Of a DNA stretch of 64,000 nt, positions 1 through 9,031 are shown piece by piece. The position numbers and the translations under genes are program-made. The notes beneath the pieces were generated by a model, which was not told the origin of the DNA, made no database searches, and saw only the letters and a program-made list of their open reading frames with translations. This stretch comes from an uncultured Lachnospiraceae bacterium (GTDB taxonomy: Bacteria; Bacillota; Clostridia; Lachnospirales; Lachnospiraceae): NCBI GenBank assembly GCA_902775485.1, contig CACYMJ010000001.1, forward strand, positions 62,001 through 126,000, read 5' to 3'. Each line of letters begins with the position of its first letter. Position 1 is the first letter of the stretch.

Positions 1-97
1 CTATGTCTATCTGTTTCCATATCCACATGGAATCGACTACTGTACCGTCCAGATCAAAAAGAACCGCATCGGCATTATTAAGTATCTCTTTCCACAT
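1..97 (-). CDS. HAD-family hydrolase, N-terminal fragment
   Basis: Only the first 32 codons lie in the window; the gene runs off the left edge. The start ATG shares its A with the stop codon of the methyltransferase gene upstream (TAATG), so the two are translationally coupled. The fragment contains FDLDGTVVDS, the first HAD motif: the first Asp is the nucleophile and the second the acid/base. The following MWIWKQIDI is typical of beta-phosphoglucomutase-like HAD phosphatases. The substrate cannot be told from this piece. Confidence 0.85.
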   Translation of the reverse strand, partial: MWKEILNNADAVLFDLDGTVVDSMWIWKQIDI

Positions 98-1488
98 TAT
101 CTGATGATCCAGCCTTTTTCATATAGATTTTTCAATTTGGTACCGTCGCAGGAGGCAAATCCGAGCGGATATGAATCAACACATATAAGGACATATCCTT
201 TTCGTGGTATGCTATCGCGGTTTGCGGGAAGCGTTTCACCTTTTAAATACTTGACAACCATGGGATCATCGGCATTAAAACTGACGGTATTGGAATAATC
301 CGTACTTTTCATATTCAAGGCAAGTGCAGTATGGGGTGTGAACTTCCCGTGCCTGTTAACGATCCCTATACATGTTCCCGTACGGACATAACGTATGTTT
401 TTGTTATAAAGTGCGGTCATGGAAGGAGTCATCATGTATATGAACCCGTCGGCCATGACCAGAAAAGCATTCCTTGTAAACTCATCGTAATACGAAGAGG
501 AAAACTGTTTTGCAAATTGCTTTACCTCATCATTCAACTGTGAAAACGGGCAAAGTTTTTCGGAATAAGCTGTTATTTTGCTGCCGGTGCCCTGCTTTTT
601 CATAAGAGCAATAAAATGCCCTTCACCTTTGAAGCGGTGCCATAAAGCATGAACACAACCTTGTAGATCCGGACGATCAGAGTATTTCCCATAAGGCCCG
701 CATAGTCCGTATTTTTTCTCTATTTCGCACACAGACATATCATGGTGATCATCGGTAAACGAAATGATGACCTTCTCATCTTCGATATCGGAGAATGTAC
801 ATGTGCTGTATAAAATATATCCTCCGCATTTGAGCATTCTGTATGCACATTCAAGTATATTGCGTTGAACGGGAGCATACTTTTCGGGCCCTTCCTTTAA
901 ATAGGCCGATATCAGGGCATGATCCTTTCGGAACATTCCTTCTCCCGAGCATGGCGCATCTACAACTATACAGTCAAATGTTTCAGGATAAACATCGGCA
1001 AGTTTAGCGGGATCGCAGCATGTGACAAACGTTCCACGGGCGCCTGATATCTCTAGATTTTTAACAAGCGCCATGGTTCTTGAAAAACTTATATCGTTCG
1101 ATACAAGTATTTGAGGATTTTTCAAGCATAAAGCAGTCGATTTCCCACCGGGTGCGGCACACAGATCAAGTACTATGCTGTTCTCATCCACCGGAGCAAT
1201 GATTCCCGGAAGCATTGCCGAAGGTTCCTGAATATAATAAAGGCCCGCATAATAATACGGATGTTTGGACCAAGCATCCGTATCGCTTATATAATATCCG
1301 TTATCTGAAAACGGGATCTTTTCAATATCGTATGGAGCGATCTTTTCAAACTCGGAACCCGTTATCTTCGACGTATTTATCCTGACGGCGCTTTTGGGAC
1401 GATCTTCGCAGGCTTTTATAAAGAGGTCATACTCATCCTCAAGAAGATCTTTCATGGATGATTTAAAACTATCCGGTAACGTCATCAT
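97..1488 (-). CDS. rsmF: RsmF/YebU-like rRNA (cytosine-C5) methyltransferase
   Basis: 463 residues. This SAM-dependent enzyme of the NOL1/NOP2/Sun family methylates C5 of a cytosine in rRNA; the exact target is inferred from the RsmF family. The SAM-binding loop DLCAAPGGKST lies near residues 108-118. The two family cysteines are visible: C180 in DAPCSGEGMFRKD (PC motif) and C230 in YSTCTF (TC motif, the covalent nucleophile). The C-terminal 170 residues match the RsmF-type extension with a PUA-like end. The start ATG overlaps the pepD stop (ATGA), and the stop overlaps the start of the HAD gene, so the three form one operon. The alternative is a tRNA m5C methylase of the same fold, which is less likely given the long C-terminus. 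Confidence 0.88.
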   Translation of the reverse strand: MMTLPDSFKSSMKDLLEDEYDLFIKACEDRPKSAVRINTSKITGSEFEKIAPYDIEKIPFSDNGYYISDTDAWSKHPYYYAGLYYIQEPSAMLPGIIAPVDENSIVLDLCAAPGGKSTALCLKNPQILVSNDISFSRTMALVKNLEISGARGTFVTCCDPAKLADVYPETFDCIVVDAPCSGEGMFRKDHALISAYLKEGPEKYAPVQRNILECAYRMLKCGGYILYSTCTFSDIEDEKVIISFTDDHHDMSVCEIEKKYGLCGPYGKYSDRPDLQGCVHALWHRFKGEGHFIALMKKQGTGSKITAYSEKLCPFSQLNDEVKQFAKQFSSSYYDEFTRNAFLVMADGFIYMMTPSMTALYNKNIRYVRTGTCIGIVNRHGKFTPHTALALNMKSTDYSNTVSFNADDPMVVKYLKGETLPANRDSIPRKGYVLICVDSYPLGFASCDGTKLKNLYEKGWIIR

Positions 1489-2936
1489 ATATTTTTTAAA
1501 ATCTCAATAAGATAATCGTATACACGTTGCGTGCTCGATATTGAAAGATGTTCCTTCGGTGTATGGATATTGGCTATGTCAGGTCCTATGGATATTATAT
1601 CCACTCCTTCCATCTTCCTGAAAAATACACCGCATTCAAGACCGGCATGAAAGCCCCTGAGTTTGGGGTTTTTCCCGAACATGCGCTGATATATGTCAAA
1701 AGCGGTCTTGCGAAGCTGTGAATCGGATACAAACTCCCATGCAGGATAATCATATTCTTCAATATACCGGCCTCCGATCGTCTCTATAAGGTATTCGATC
1801 TTATCGGCAAGAGCTTCTTTTTCGGATTCTGCAAGACTTCTCATATTTATGATCAATGAAAATGTACTGTCTGTCAGTTTCATTATCCCGCAGTTAAGAC
1901 TCGTTCTGACAAGTCCGTCATTTTTGCGGCTCATTTTGATTATACCGTCCGGAACAGTATTGAGAAGAAAACCGATACGTCTCTTGGATTCGGGATCAAG
2001 ACAAGGAGCCGTCTCCTCACCCTTGTTCTCGGCATAGATCATCATATTCTCTTCTATTCCTTCGAATTCATCACAAATGATCCCGGAATACTTTTCGATT
2101 ATACTCTCAAGTAGTTCATTGTACTGCCGGTCGATTATTATCTCGGCTTTTGCTTCCCGGGGTATTGCGGTATCTGTAAGACCTCCGCCGAGATACTTCA
2201 GTGAGAACGGCATATTTTTCGTAATGGTATGAAGTATCCTTCCAAGAAGGAGGAGAGCATTTCCACGGCCCTTATCTATCTCCATTCCCGAGTGTCCGCC
2301 GCAAAGTCCGCAGATTATGATATCATAGGCTATTCCGGTTACATTTATGTATTCAACCGGCAGGGAGCATTTAACACGTTTTCCGCCGGCACTGCATGTG
2401 AGAATCTCTCCCTCGACCTCGTGGTCAAGATTAATAAGATATCGCCCTTTTAAAGCAGAAGCATCATATGCAATGGCGCCTTTCATACCATCCTCTTCGT
2501 CCGTCGTAAACAAAGCTTCAATATTAGGTATGTCAAGCGTATCATCGGAAAGCACGGCAAGCATATATGCAACCGCGATACCGTCATCAGCGCCGAGTGT
2601 GGTGCCTTTTGCACGTATAATATCATCGAGGACAGACAGTTTCAGAGGATCCTTGGAAAAATCATGCTTAGAGTCGTAATCATAACTCTTCTCACAGACC
2701 ATATCCATATGCCCCTGGAGTATGACAACATTCTGCTTGCCGCTTCTGTTTGAAGGCTTTCTTATAAGTACATTGTTGTTATCGTCCCGACTGTATTCAA
2801 GGCTGTGTTTTATTGCAAAATCAACTATATAATCACTGATCTTTTCACACTTGCCGGGCTGTCTCGGAATAGCGGATATCTCTTCGAAATATCCGAACAC
2901 GTTTTCCGGTTTGATCCCATTTAATACCTTTTCCAT
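1485..2936 (-). CDS. pepD: aminoacyl-histidine dipeptidase (PepD, M20 metallopeptidase)
   Basis: 483 residues, the usual length of PepD. It is a cytosolic dinuclear zinc peptidase that cleaves dipeptides such as Xaa-His. Visible metal-site motifs are QGHMDMVCEK (His76), TLGADDGIAVAYML (Asp117) and TDEEDG (Glu147/148). A late His sits in ANIHTPKEHLS. The start ATG has an AGGTG ribosome site. It is the first gene of the pepD-rsmF-HAD group and begins just below the terminator of the preceding operon. No promoter is obvious in the 15-base gap, so transcription may depend on read-through or on a signal inside the terminator region. Confidence 0.9.
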   Translation of the reverse strand: MEKVLNGIKPENVFGYFEEISAIPRQPGKCEKISDYIVDFAIKHSLEYSRDDNNNVLIRKPSNRSGKQNVVILQGHMDMVCEKSYDYDSKHDFSKDPLKLSVLDDIIRAKGTTLGADDGIAVAYMLAVLSDDTLDIPNIEALFTTDEEDGMKGAIAYDASALKGRYLINLDHEVEGEILTCSAGGKRVKCSLPVEYINVTGIAYDIIICGLCGGHSGMEIDKGRGNALLLLGRILHTITKNMPFSLKYLGGGLTDTAIPREAKAEIIIDRQYNELLESIIEKYSGIICDEFEGIEENMMIYAENKGEETAPCLDPESKRRIGFLLNTVPDGIIKMSRKNDGLVRTSLNCGIMKLTDSTFSLIINMRSLAESEKEALADKIEYLIETIGGRYIEEYDYPAWEFVSDSQLRKTAFDIYQRMFGKNPKLRGFHAGLECGVFFRKMEGVDIISIGPDIANIHTPKEHLSISSTQRVYDYLIEILKNI

Positions 2937-2951
2937 TCGTGCACCTGCCTT

Positions 2952-2979
2952 AAAAAAAACGGGACCGATAAGGTCCCGT
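2952..2979 (-). terminator. rho-independent terminator of the parE-coaD operon
   Basis: On the minus strand an 8-bp stem (ACGGGACC with GGTCCCGT, 5-base loop) is followed by eight T. It lies just below the stop of the coiled-coil gene at 2987. Confidence 0.92.
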
Positions 2980-2986
2980 AAATAAT

Positions 2987-3625
2987 TCAGATAACATTTA
3001 CACCTTTACCGCCGTCTGTACTGTTGCCGCCTGTTGATTTATCCGTCGGATAACCTTCCAGCGCGGCGATATCATTATCCAGTTCCACCTGCGGGTAAAG
3101 TTGTGAGCGGTCCTGGGCGATTATATTTTCACATTCACGAAGTTTTGCGATCAGATCACCGTATTTCGCATCCGCCGTACCTATGGCGTGTTCAATTATG
3201 GATTGCAGCGTGGATAGCTGCCCGAAAGTATATTCCATAGCGGATTGCCGTACATTGTTGGCTTCAGCCGTCGCCATATCAACTATCTGCTGTGCCTGGG
3301 CCGTTGCCTGTTTTACAACCTCGCCAGCCTGGGCATATGCCTGTTGCATTATCTCGTTCTCATCAACCATACGAACGGTTTCGGCCTGCGCCATATTGAG
3401 CATGGCATCAGCCTTATCACGTGCATCCTGAAGTATCCTCTCCTTATTGCTGATGATCTTCTGATATTTCTTGATCTCTTCGGGAGTACGAAGCCGAAGA
3501 TCACGAAGAAGTTCATCCATACGATCTTTATCGACTATTATGTTCGTACTTGAAAATGTCTGATACTTACATTCCGAAATGAATAATTCGATCTCGTCAA
3601 TAACCTGTTCGATCCTGCTGCTCAT
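2987..3625 (-). CDS. coiled-coil protein (DivIVA / ATPase subunit-like), function unknown
   Basis: 212 residues. Residues about 55-150 are rich in Ala, Gln and Glu with heptad-like spacing (DARDKADAML, QAQQIVDMATAEAN), predicting a long coiled coil. No catalytic motif or membrane segment is seen. Similar proteins next to coaD in Lachnospiraceae are often labelled ATPase or V-type ATPase subunit H-like; that label rests on the coiled coil alone. It lies 15 bases after coaD and is the last gene before the terminator. A scaffold or DivIVA-like role at the division site is possible but unproven. Confidence 0.75.
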   Translation of the reverse strand: MSSRIEQVIDEIELFISECKYQTFSSTNIIVDKDRMDELLRDLRLRTPEEIKKYQKIISNKERILQDARDKADAMLNMAQAETVRMVDENEIMQQAYAQAGEVVKQATAQAQQIVDMATAEANNVRQSAMEYTFGQLSTLQSIIEHAIGTADAKYGDLIAKLRECENIIAQDRSQLYPQVELDNDIAALEGYPTDKSTGGNSTDGGKGVNVI

Positions 3626-3640
3626 TTACACTCTCCCCTT

Positions 3641-4129
3641 TTATCCCCTTGCTGCATTGTACTTTTCGTATGTCAGTTTTTGAACATACTCAGGTACGAA
3701 TTTAGAAATATCACCGCCGTAACTGGCAACTTCCCTGACGGTGGAACTCGAAAGATATGCATATTCAAGCGAAGTTGTCAGAAATAATGTGTCTACGCTT
3801 CGGTTTAAAACATTGTTTGTCTGGGCCAACTGAAGTTCATATTCAAAATCCGTGACGGCCCGCAATCCCCTCACGATCACATGCGCATCACATTCCGAAG
3901 CAAAATCAACAAGCAGACCCTCATAACTGAGTATCCTGATATTGTGGATATCCTTTAAAACCTCACTTAATATATTAACACGTTCATCAATAGAAAACAA
4001 CGGACTTTTGGCCTTATTGTTGAGCACAGCGACTATAAGTTCATCAAAGATATCCGCGGCCCGTTCGATGATATCTATATGACCGTAAGTGACCGGATCA
4101 AAACTTCCGGGGTAGATAGCTCTTTTCAT
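3641..4129 (-). CDS. coaD: phosphopantetheine adenylyltransferase
   Basis: 162 residues, the full length of bacterial PPAT. It transfers AMP from ATP to 4'-phosphopantetheine to give dephospho-CoA, the fourth step of CoA synthesis. Motifs: [12 protein letters not shown] near the N-terminus, with the nucleotidyltransferase (T/H)xGH-type signature; [13 protein letters not shown] in the substrate loop; and SSSTVRE near residue 130, which contacts ATP. It follows rsmD, a common pairing in Firmicutes. Confidence 0.96.
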   Translation of the reverse strand: MKRAIYPGSFDPVTYGHIDIIERAADIFDELIVAVLNNKAKSPLFSIDERVNILSEVLKDIHNIRILSYEGLLVDFASECDAHVIVRGLRAVTDFEYELQLAQTNNVLNRSVDTLFLTTSLEYAYLSSSTVREVASYGGDISKFVPEYVQKLTYEKYNAARG

Positions 4130-4173
4130 GTTTAAACCTCCTTTGGCCGGTATATCAATACATTGGTTTTGAT

Positions 4174-4722
4174 CTAAACTTTCCTGATAAAAACATGTTT
4201 ATTATTTTTATATTCCTTTATACGAACAATCTCATAGCCAAGATCCCCGACATATGACATATCGTGTGATATTGATACTTCAGCTATCAGAAGAGTCTCG
4301 TTATCAATGATATCCGCACGATAAAGAAGCTCGAGCGTTCTCTTTTCAAGGCCCTGATCATATGGCGGATCCATAAAAACAATATCGAACCTTTTGTTTC
4401 CCAAAGAAGCGACAGATATCAGAACATCGTAAGGGACAACATGTGCTTTATCGGCAAGATGCGTTGTTTCAAGGTTTTTTCTGATACATGAAACGGCATC
4501 CTTGTCCTTTTCGACAAAAGCGCAATATGAACTTCCGCGGCTTAATGCTTCTATCCCAATACCGCCGCTGCCCGCAAACAGATCGAGAAATCTCGCATCA
4601 TAAAGATCCGGTGCAAGTATATTAAACAGAGTTTCCTTGACCTTATCCGATGTGGGCCTTGTGGACATACCCTTTGGTGTAACGAGATTAAGTCTCCTGG
4701 CCGATCCTGAAATGACTCGCAT
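4174..4722 (-). CDS. rsmD: 16S rRNA (guanine966-N2)-methyltransferase
   Basis: 182 residues. It methylates N2 of G966 in 16S rRNA using SAM (E. coli numbering, family knowledge). The SAM loop is [17 protein letters not shown], and the catalytic N6/N2-amino methylase motif is MDPPY. It starts one base after the parC stop and is followed 44 bases later by coaD, the usual gene order. Nothing looks unusual. Confidence 0.95.
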   Translation of the reverse strand: MRVISGSARRLNLVTPKGMSTRPTSDKVKETLFNILAPDLYDARFLDLFAGSGGIGIEALSRGSSYCAFVEKDKDAVSCIRKNLETTHLADKAHVVPYDVLISVASLGNKRFDIVFMDPPYDQGLEKRTLELLYRADIIDNETLLIAEVSISHDMSYVGDLGYEIVRIKEYKNNKHVFIRKV

Positions 4723-4723
4723 C

Positions 4724-6985
4724 TTATCCCCTCAGTTTGGTTCCCTTCGTGTCACGTCTGGCAGCTTTCAGCCGCGACAGAAGTACTTCACGGTTTCCTA
4801 CCTTCACAGATGTATCGTCTTCCTCAAACAGGAAATAAACATCCTTTATGGTATCCGTACCAGTAAGCTTTATTGCACGAACACCTACAGCGCCCTTTTT
4901 CTTTACAGGGATCTCATCGAGCGAAAATTTCAGAAATACATCAAATTCAGTCTGAAGTACAACATATTTCTGATCCGTTACGGGGAATATCGTGACAAGT
5001 TCATCACCTTCAAGAAGTCCGGTTGCCGCAACGGTCCTCTTTATAACATCAAACTCAGAACCGTACACGGTTTTGAACATTCCCTTTTTGGTCCCGAATA
5101 TAAGCTTCTGAATAACAAGATCAGACATAGGAAGTACATAAACTATCGATTCCGTCGAAGAATCATAATTGCTGACATTATCTATGGGAATGCCCTTATC
5201 CCTGAACTTTCCGAACGGAAGATCCGAAACCTTTACCGAGTGCATAACACCGGTATTTGTAAATACACAGATCCTGCCGGTATTAAGGCAGGTAAAACTG
5301 AGCTTAAATTCAGCATCTATAGCATCACGGTTTCTTTCAAATGTCGCAACATCAACAGTTTTGGCGTATCCGAACCGGTCCATAAGGAAAACGACCTCCA
5401 TTTCCTCAACACCCTTTTCTTCAAATACAACTTCCTGGGCATTGTCAATGGCAGTACGTCTGTCGCGTCCGTATTCTTTTTTGATCCGATCGAGTCCTTT
5501 TATGATGACCGAATCCATCTTGGCCGGTTTTGTCAGGATCTCTTTATACTCCTGAATATCCTTTAAAGTCTTTTCATGTTCCGCAACAAGGGCTTCCATT
5601 TCAAGACCTATCAGTTTTGACAGTCTCATATCGAGGATCGCCTGGGCCTGTCTTTCGGAAAAGCGCAATGATGCAGCAACCTTGGCGGAAATACGTGATT
5701 TAAAAGCAATACCTTCGGTCACTCCCTCGACAAGACAGGCTTTTACGGTCTTAACATCCTTCGAGCCTCTTAAGATCTCAATTATCACGTCGATTACATC
5801 AACAGCTTTAATGAGTCCTTCCTGGATCTCTTTTTTATCAAGTTCCCTTCCGAGCAGTGTTTTATATTTACGTGTTGCCAGCTCCCGCAGGAAATTAATA
5901 TGGTGGATCAGGATCTGTTTGAGTCCGAGAACCTCGGGGCGGCCGTCACATATCGCAAGCATATTGACTCCGAAAGTATCCTCAAACCGTGTCTTTTTGA
6001 TTATCATGTTTCTGACATTTTCGACATCGGCATCTTTTTTCAGCTCGATGACTATGCGGATACCTTCCTTACTCGATTGATTGGAAATATCCACAATATC
6101 CGTCGTCTTTTTGGAATCGATGAGCGCGACTATATCGAGAAGGAATTTGGAAATATTGGCTCCTATCATCGTATAAGGTATTTCGGTGATAACAAGAGAA
6201 GGCCTGCCGCCTTTGGCGACTTCAAGTTCCATTTTCCCCCGGATCTTTATCTTTCCGGTTCCGGTTTCATATATATCCGCAAGCTCATCTTTGTTTGTGA
6301 CAAGACCCCCTGTCGGAAAATCCGGACCCGGCATTATCTCAAGCAGTTGCGATGTGGTCAGCATGCTGTTTTTTATAAGTGCCTTTTCAGCATCAATAAC
6401 CTCACCGAGATTATGAGGTGGTATGGATGTGGCCATTCCTACCGCAATACCCTCGGTACCGTTTACGAGAAGATTGGGGAATTTCGCCGGAAGTACAACA
6501 GGTTCCTTACCTGTCTCATCATAGTTCGGTATGAAATCAACCACATCTTTATCAAGATCATCAAGAAGTTCTTCCTGTGATATTTTCTGAAGGCGGGCTT
6601 CCGTATATCTCATGGCGGCAGCTCCGTCACCTTCTATCGATCCGAAATTTCCGTGACCGTCAACAAGAGCCATCCCCTTTTTGAAATCCTGACTCATAAC
6701 AACGAGACAGTCATATATTGAACTGTCTCCGTGAGGATGATATTTACCCATCGTATCCCCTACGATACGGGCGGATTTCAGATGCGGACGGTCATATCTG
6801 TTATTCAGTTCATACATATCATAGAGTGTACGGCGCTGTACCGGCTTAAGGCCGTCCCTTACATCTGGCAGCGCTCTTGCGACTATGACGCTCATGGCAT
6901 AATCTATGTATGACTTTTGCATGACCTCCGAATACTCGGTCTTGATCACGGTCTCTTCTATTGGTTTTGCGGCTTTTTTGGCCAT
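4724..6985 (-). CDS. parC: type IIA topoisomerase subunit A (topoisomerase IV ParC / GyrA family)
   Basis: 753 residues. This is the DNA-breaking and rejoining subunit; with the ParE-like partner upstream it forms the heterotetramer. The active-site Tyr127 is in AAAMRYTEAR. The quinolone region KYHPHGDSSIYD keeps Ser88 and Asp92, the positions of GyrA Ser83 and Asp87, so no target resistance change is seen. I call it ParC rather than GyrA because the C-terminal domain shows no QRRGGKG GyrA box and because the gene is in a parE-parC-rsmD-coaD operon rather than near dnaA. GyrA remains the alternative name. Confidence 0.85.
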   Translation of the reverse strand: MAKKAAKPIEETVIKTEYSEVMQKSYIDYAMSVIVARALPDVRDGLKPVQRRTLYDMYELNNRYDRPHLKSARIVGDTMGKYHPHGDSSIYDCLVVMSQDFKKGMALVDGHGNFGSIEGDGAAAMRYTEARLQKISQEELLDDLDKDVVDFIPNYDETGKEPVVLPAKFPNLLVNGTEGIAVGMATSIPPHNLGEVIDAEKALIKNSMLTTSQLLEIMPGPDFPTGGLVTNKDELADIYETGTGKIKIRGKMELEVAKGGRPSLVITEIPYTMIGANISKFLLDIVALIDSKKTTDIVDISNQSSKEGIRIVIELKKDADVENVRNMIIKKTRFEDTFGVNMLAICDGRPEVLGLKQILIHHINFLRELATRKYKTLLGRELDKKEIQEGLIKAVDVIDVIIEILRGSKDVKTVKACLVEGVTEGIAFKSRISAKVAASLRFSERQAQAILDMRLSKLIGLEMEALVAEHEKTLKDIQEYKEILTKPAKMDSVIIKGLDRIKKEYGRDRRTAIDNAQEVVFEEKGVEEMEVVFLMDRFGYAKTVDVATFERNRDAIDAEFKLSFTCLNTGRICVFTNTGVMHSVKVSDLPFGKFRDKGIPIDNVSNYDSSTESIVYVLPMSDLVIQKLIFGTKKGMFKTVYGSEFDVIKRTVAATGLLEGDELVTIFPVTDQKYVVLQTEFDVFLKFSLDEIPVKKKGAVGVRAIKLTGTDTIKDVYFLFEEDDTSVKVGNREVLLSRLKAARRDTKGTKLRG

Positions 6986-7013
6986 ATCTTCTTACCTTCC
7001 GAATAATATTACG

Positions 7014-8933
7014 TTAAAAATCTAATGCGGCTTCACGGGCATGTCTGTAAATAAAATCCTTACGCGGCCCTACATCGGTCCCCATCAGCATTTCTGTCGT
7101 ATTGCTGGCTAGTCTTGCATCCTCTATCTCAACAAGCTTGAGTCTCCTGACAGCGGGATCTAGTGTTGTTTCCCACAACTGTTGGGCATCCATCTCACCC
7201 AGACCTTTATATCTCTGAAGTTTAAAATTGGTATGACTCTTTCTGTACTCGGCAAGTGCCTTATCATCATACAGATACTCATCCTCACCCTTTTGCGGCA
7301 TAGCCTTGTAAAGAGGCGGCATTGCGATATAAACATGGCCCTCGTATATGAGTTCAGGCATGAAACGGTAGAATAAAGTAAGCAGCAAAGTCGAGATATG
7401 CGCACCATCCACATCCGCATCGGCCATGATGATTATCTTGTCGTACCTAAGCTTTGCTATGTCAAAATCGTTTCCGTATCCTTCGGAAAAACCGCATCCG
7501 AAAGCATTTATCATTGTTTTTATCTCGGCATTTGCAAGAACCTTATCAATGCTTGCCTTCTCAACATTTAATATCTTACCCCTGATCGGAAGGATTGCCT
7601 GATAATCCCTGTTCCTTGCGGTTTTGGCACTTCCGCCGGCACTGTCACCTTCCACTATGAATATCTCACATTTTTTCGGATCCCTGCTCTCGCAGTTCGC
7701 CAGCTTACCGTTGGAATCAAACGAATACTTCTGTTTGGTAAGCATATTGGTCTTGGCCTTTTCCTCGGTCTTGCGGATCTTGGCGGCCTTTTCGGCACAT
7801 GAAAGAACAGCTTTTAAGGATTCGACATTTCTGTCAAAATAATGTACCACTTCATCCCCTGTAACCTTGGACACGGCCTTGGCAGCATCCTGATTGTCGA
7901 GCTTTGTCTTTGTCTGCCCCTCAAATCTGGGATCGGGATGTTTGATCGATACTATAGCAGTCATCCCGTTTCTGATGTCTGCCCCTGTAAAATTCTGATC
8001 CTTATCCTTAAGAATGTTAAGCTCACGGGCATAATTGTTCATTATGTTCGTGAACATCGATTTGAAACCGGTCAGATGCGTCCCGCCTTCGGAATTGTAA
8101 ATATTGTTACAGAATCCAAGGACATTTTCATGGAATTCATTAACATACTGAAAGGCGATCTCTACATTTATACCGTCACATGTACCGGAAAAATACACCG
8201 GATCACATACGGTCTCCTTATGAGCATCAAGATCCTTGATAAACCCGATAATACCGTCGGGCTCATGAAATTCCTCCTTTTCATTAGGAACAACTCTTTT
8301 GTCACAGTAATATATTGTCAGTTCGGGATTAAGATATGCGGTCTCATGAAGCCTGGATTTTATATCCTCCTCCTTGAACCTCGTTTTTTCAAATATCTCG
8401 GGATCGGGCATGAAATTGATCTTTGTACCGGTATTTCTGGCCTTGCCTATAACAGGCAAAAGACCTTGCGCAAGATCGATAACCGGTATGCCCCTTGAAT
8501 ATCTGTCATGATATACGTTTCCGTCGCGTTTTATTTCAATATCAAGATATTCGGACAGAGCATTAACAACCGAAGATCCAACACCGTGGAGTCCTCCGCT
8601 TGTTTTATATACTTCGTTGTCAAATTTACCGCCCGCATGAAGAGTCGTAAAAACAACACGCTCGGCGCTGACACCTTTTTCATGCATTCCGACAGGTATA
8701 CCGCGCCCGTTGTCCTCAATGGTAGCCGAACCGTCGCTTTCAAGAGTAACCCATATCGAATTACAAAATCCGGCAAGATGTTCATCAACGGAATTATCTA
8801 CGATCTCGTAGATGAGATGATTAAGACCCTTGGTGGTCGTACTTCCGATATACATACCCGGACGGGCTCTTACCGGATCAAGACCCTCAAGGACAGTGAT
8901 GCTCTTTGCATCATAATCTGATCTTGGTGACAT
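7014..8933 (-). CDS. parE: type IIA topoisomerase subunit B (topoisomerase IV ParE / GyrB family)
   Basis: 639 residues. It is the ATPase subunit partnering the ParC-like protein encoded 28 bases downstream. The GHKL ATPase domain shows EIVDNSVDEHLAG (N box), IEDNGRGIPV and GGLHGVGSSVVNALS. The transducer lysine motif reads GQTKTKLDNQ. The Toprim domain has EGDSAGGSAK and MADADVDGAHI. No long insertion is present, unlike proteobacterial GyrB. A consensus-like promoter lies just upstream, so this gene opens the operon that ends at the terminator near 2952. GyrB is the alternative name. Confidence 0.87.
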   Translation of the reverse strand: MSPRSDYDAKSITVLEGLDPVRARPGMYIGSTTTKGLNHLIYEIVDNSVDEHLAGFCNSIWVTLESDGSATIEDNGRGIPVGMHEKGVSAERVVFTTLHAGGKFDNEVYKTSGGLHGVGSSVVNALSEYLDIEIKRDGNVYHDRYSRGIPVIDLAQGLLPVIGKARNTGTKINFMPDPEIFEKTRFKEEDIKSRLHETAYLNPELTIYYCDKRVVPNEKEEFHEPDGIIGFIKDLDAHKETVCDPVYFSGTCDGINVEIAFQYVNEFHENVLGFCNNIYNSEGGTHLTGFKSMFTNIMNNYARELNILKDKDQNFTGADIRNGMTAIVSIKHPDPRFEGQTKTKLDNQDAAKAVSKVTGDEVVHYFDRNVESLKAVLSCAEKAAKIRKTEEKAKTNMLTKQKYSFDSNGKLANCESRDPKKCEIFIVEGDSAGGSAKTARNRDYQAILPIRGKILNVEKASIDKVLANAEIKTMINAFGCGFSEGYGNDFDIAKLRYDKIIIMADADVDGAHISTLLLTLFYRFMPELIYEGHVYIAMPPLYKAMPQKGEDEYLYDDKALAEYRKSHTNFKLQRYKGLGEMDAQQLWETTLDPAVRRLKLVEIEDARLASNTTEMLMGTDVGPRKDFIYRHAREAALDF

Positions 8934-8970
8934 ATGTTTCCCCTTTTAAAACTACACTCCTATCCGTACC

Positions 8971-8998
8971 ATTATACCACAATATATCGTTTTTTCAA
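8971..8998 (-). promoter_or_regulatory. sigma-A-type promoter for parE operon
   Basis: Minus strand TTGAAA, 16-base spacer, TATAAT, ending 38 bases above the parE start. It sits in the 98-base gap between recG and parE. Confidence 0.7.
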
Positions 8999-9031
8999 GT
9001 GCGCCGGTACAATAAGTTGTATATATGTGGA

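Noticed and set aside
4637..6580. Long plus-strand frames (309 and 226 codons) opposite parC
   Set aside because: They lie fully antisense to a well-supported topoisomerase gene and match no family; they arise from its codon use.
7842..8498. Plus-strand frame of 218 codons opposite parE
   Set aside because: Antisense shadow of the ATPase/Toprim coding region, no ribosome site.
4724..8933. Naming the topoisomerase pair gyrA/gyrB
   Set aside because: No GyrA box was found in the A subunit and the operon context is the one usual for the second topoisomerase; not certain without the other pair.
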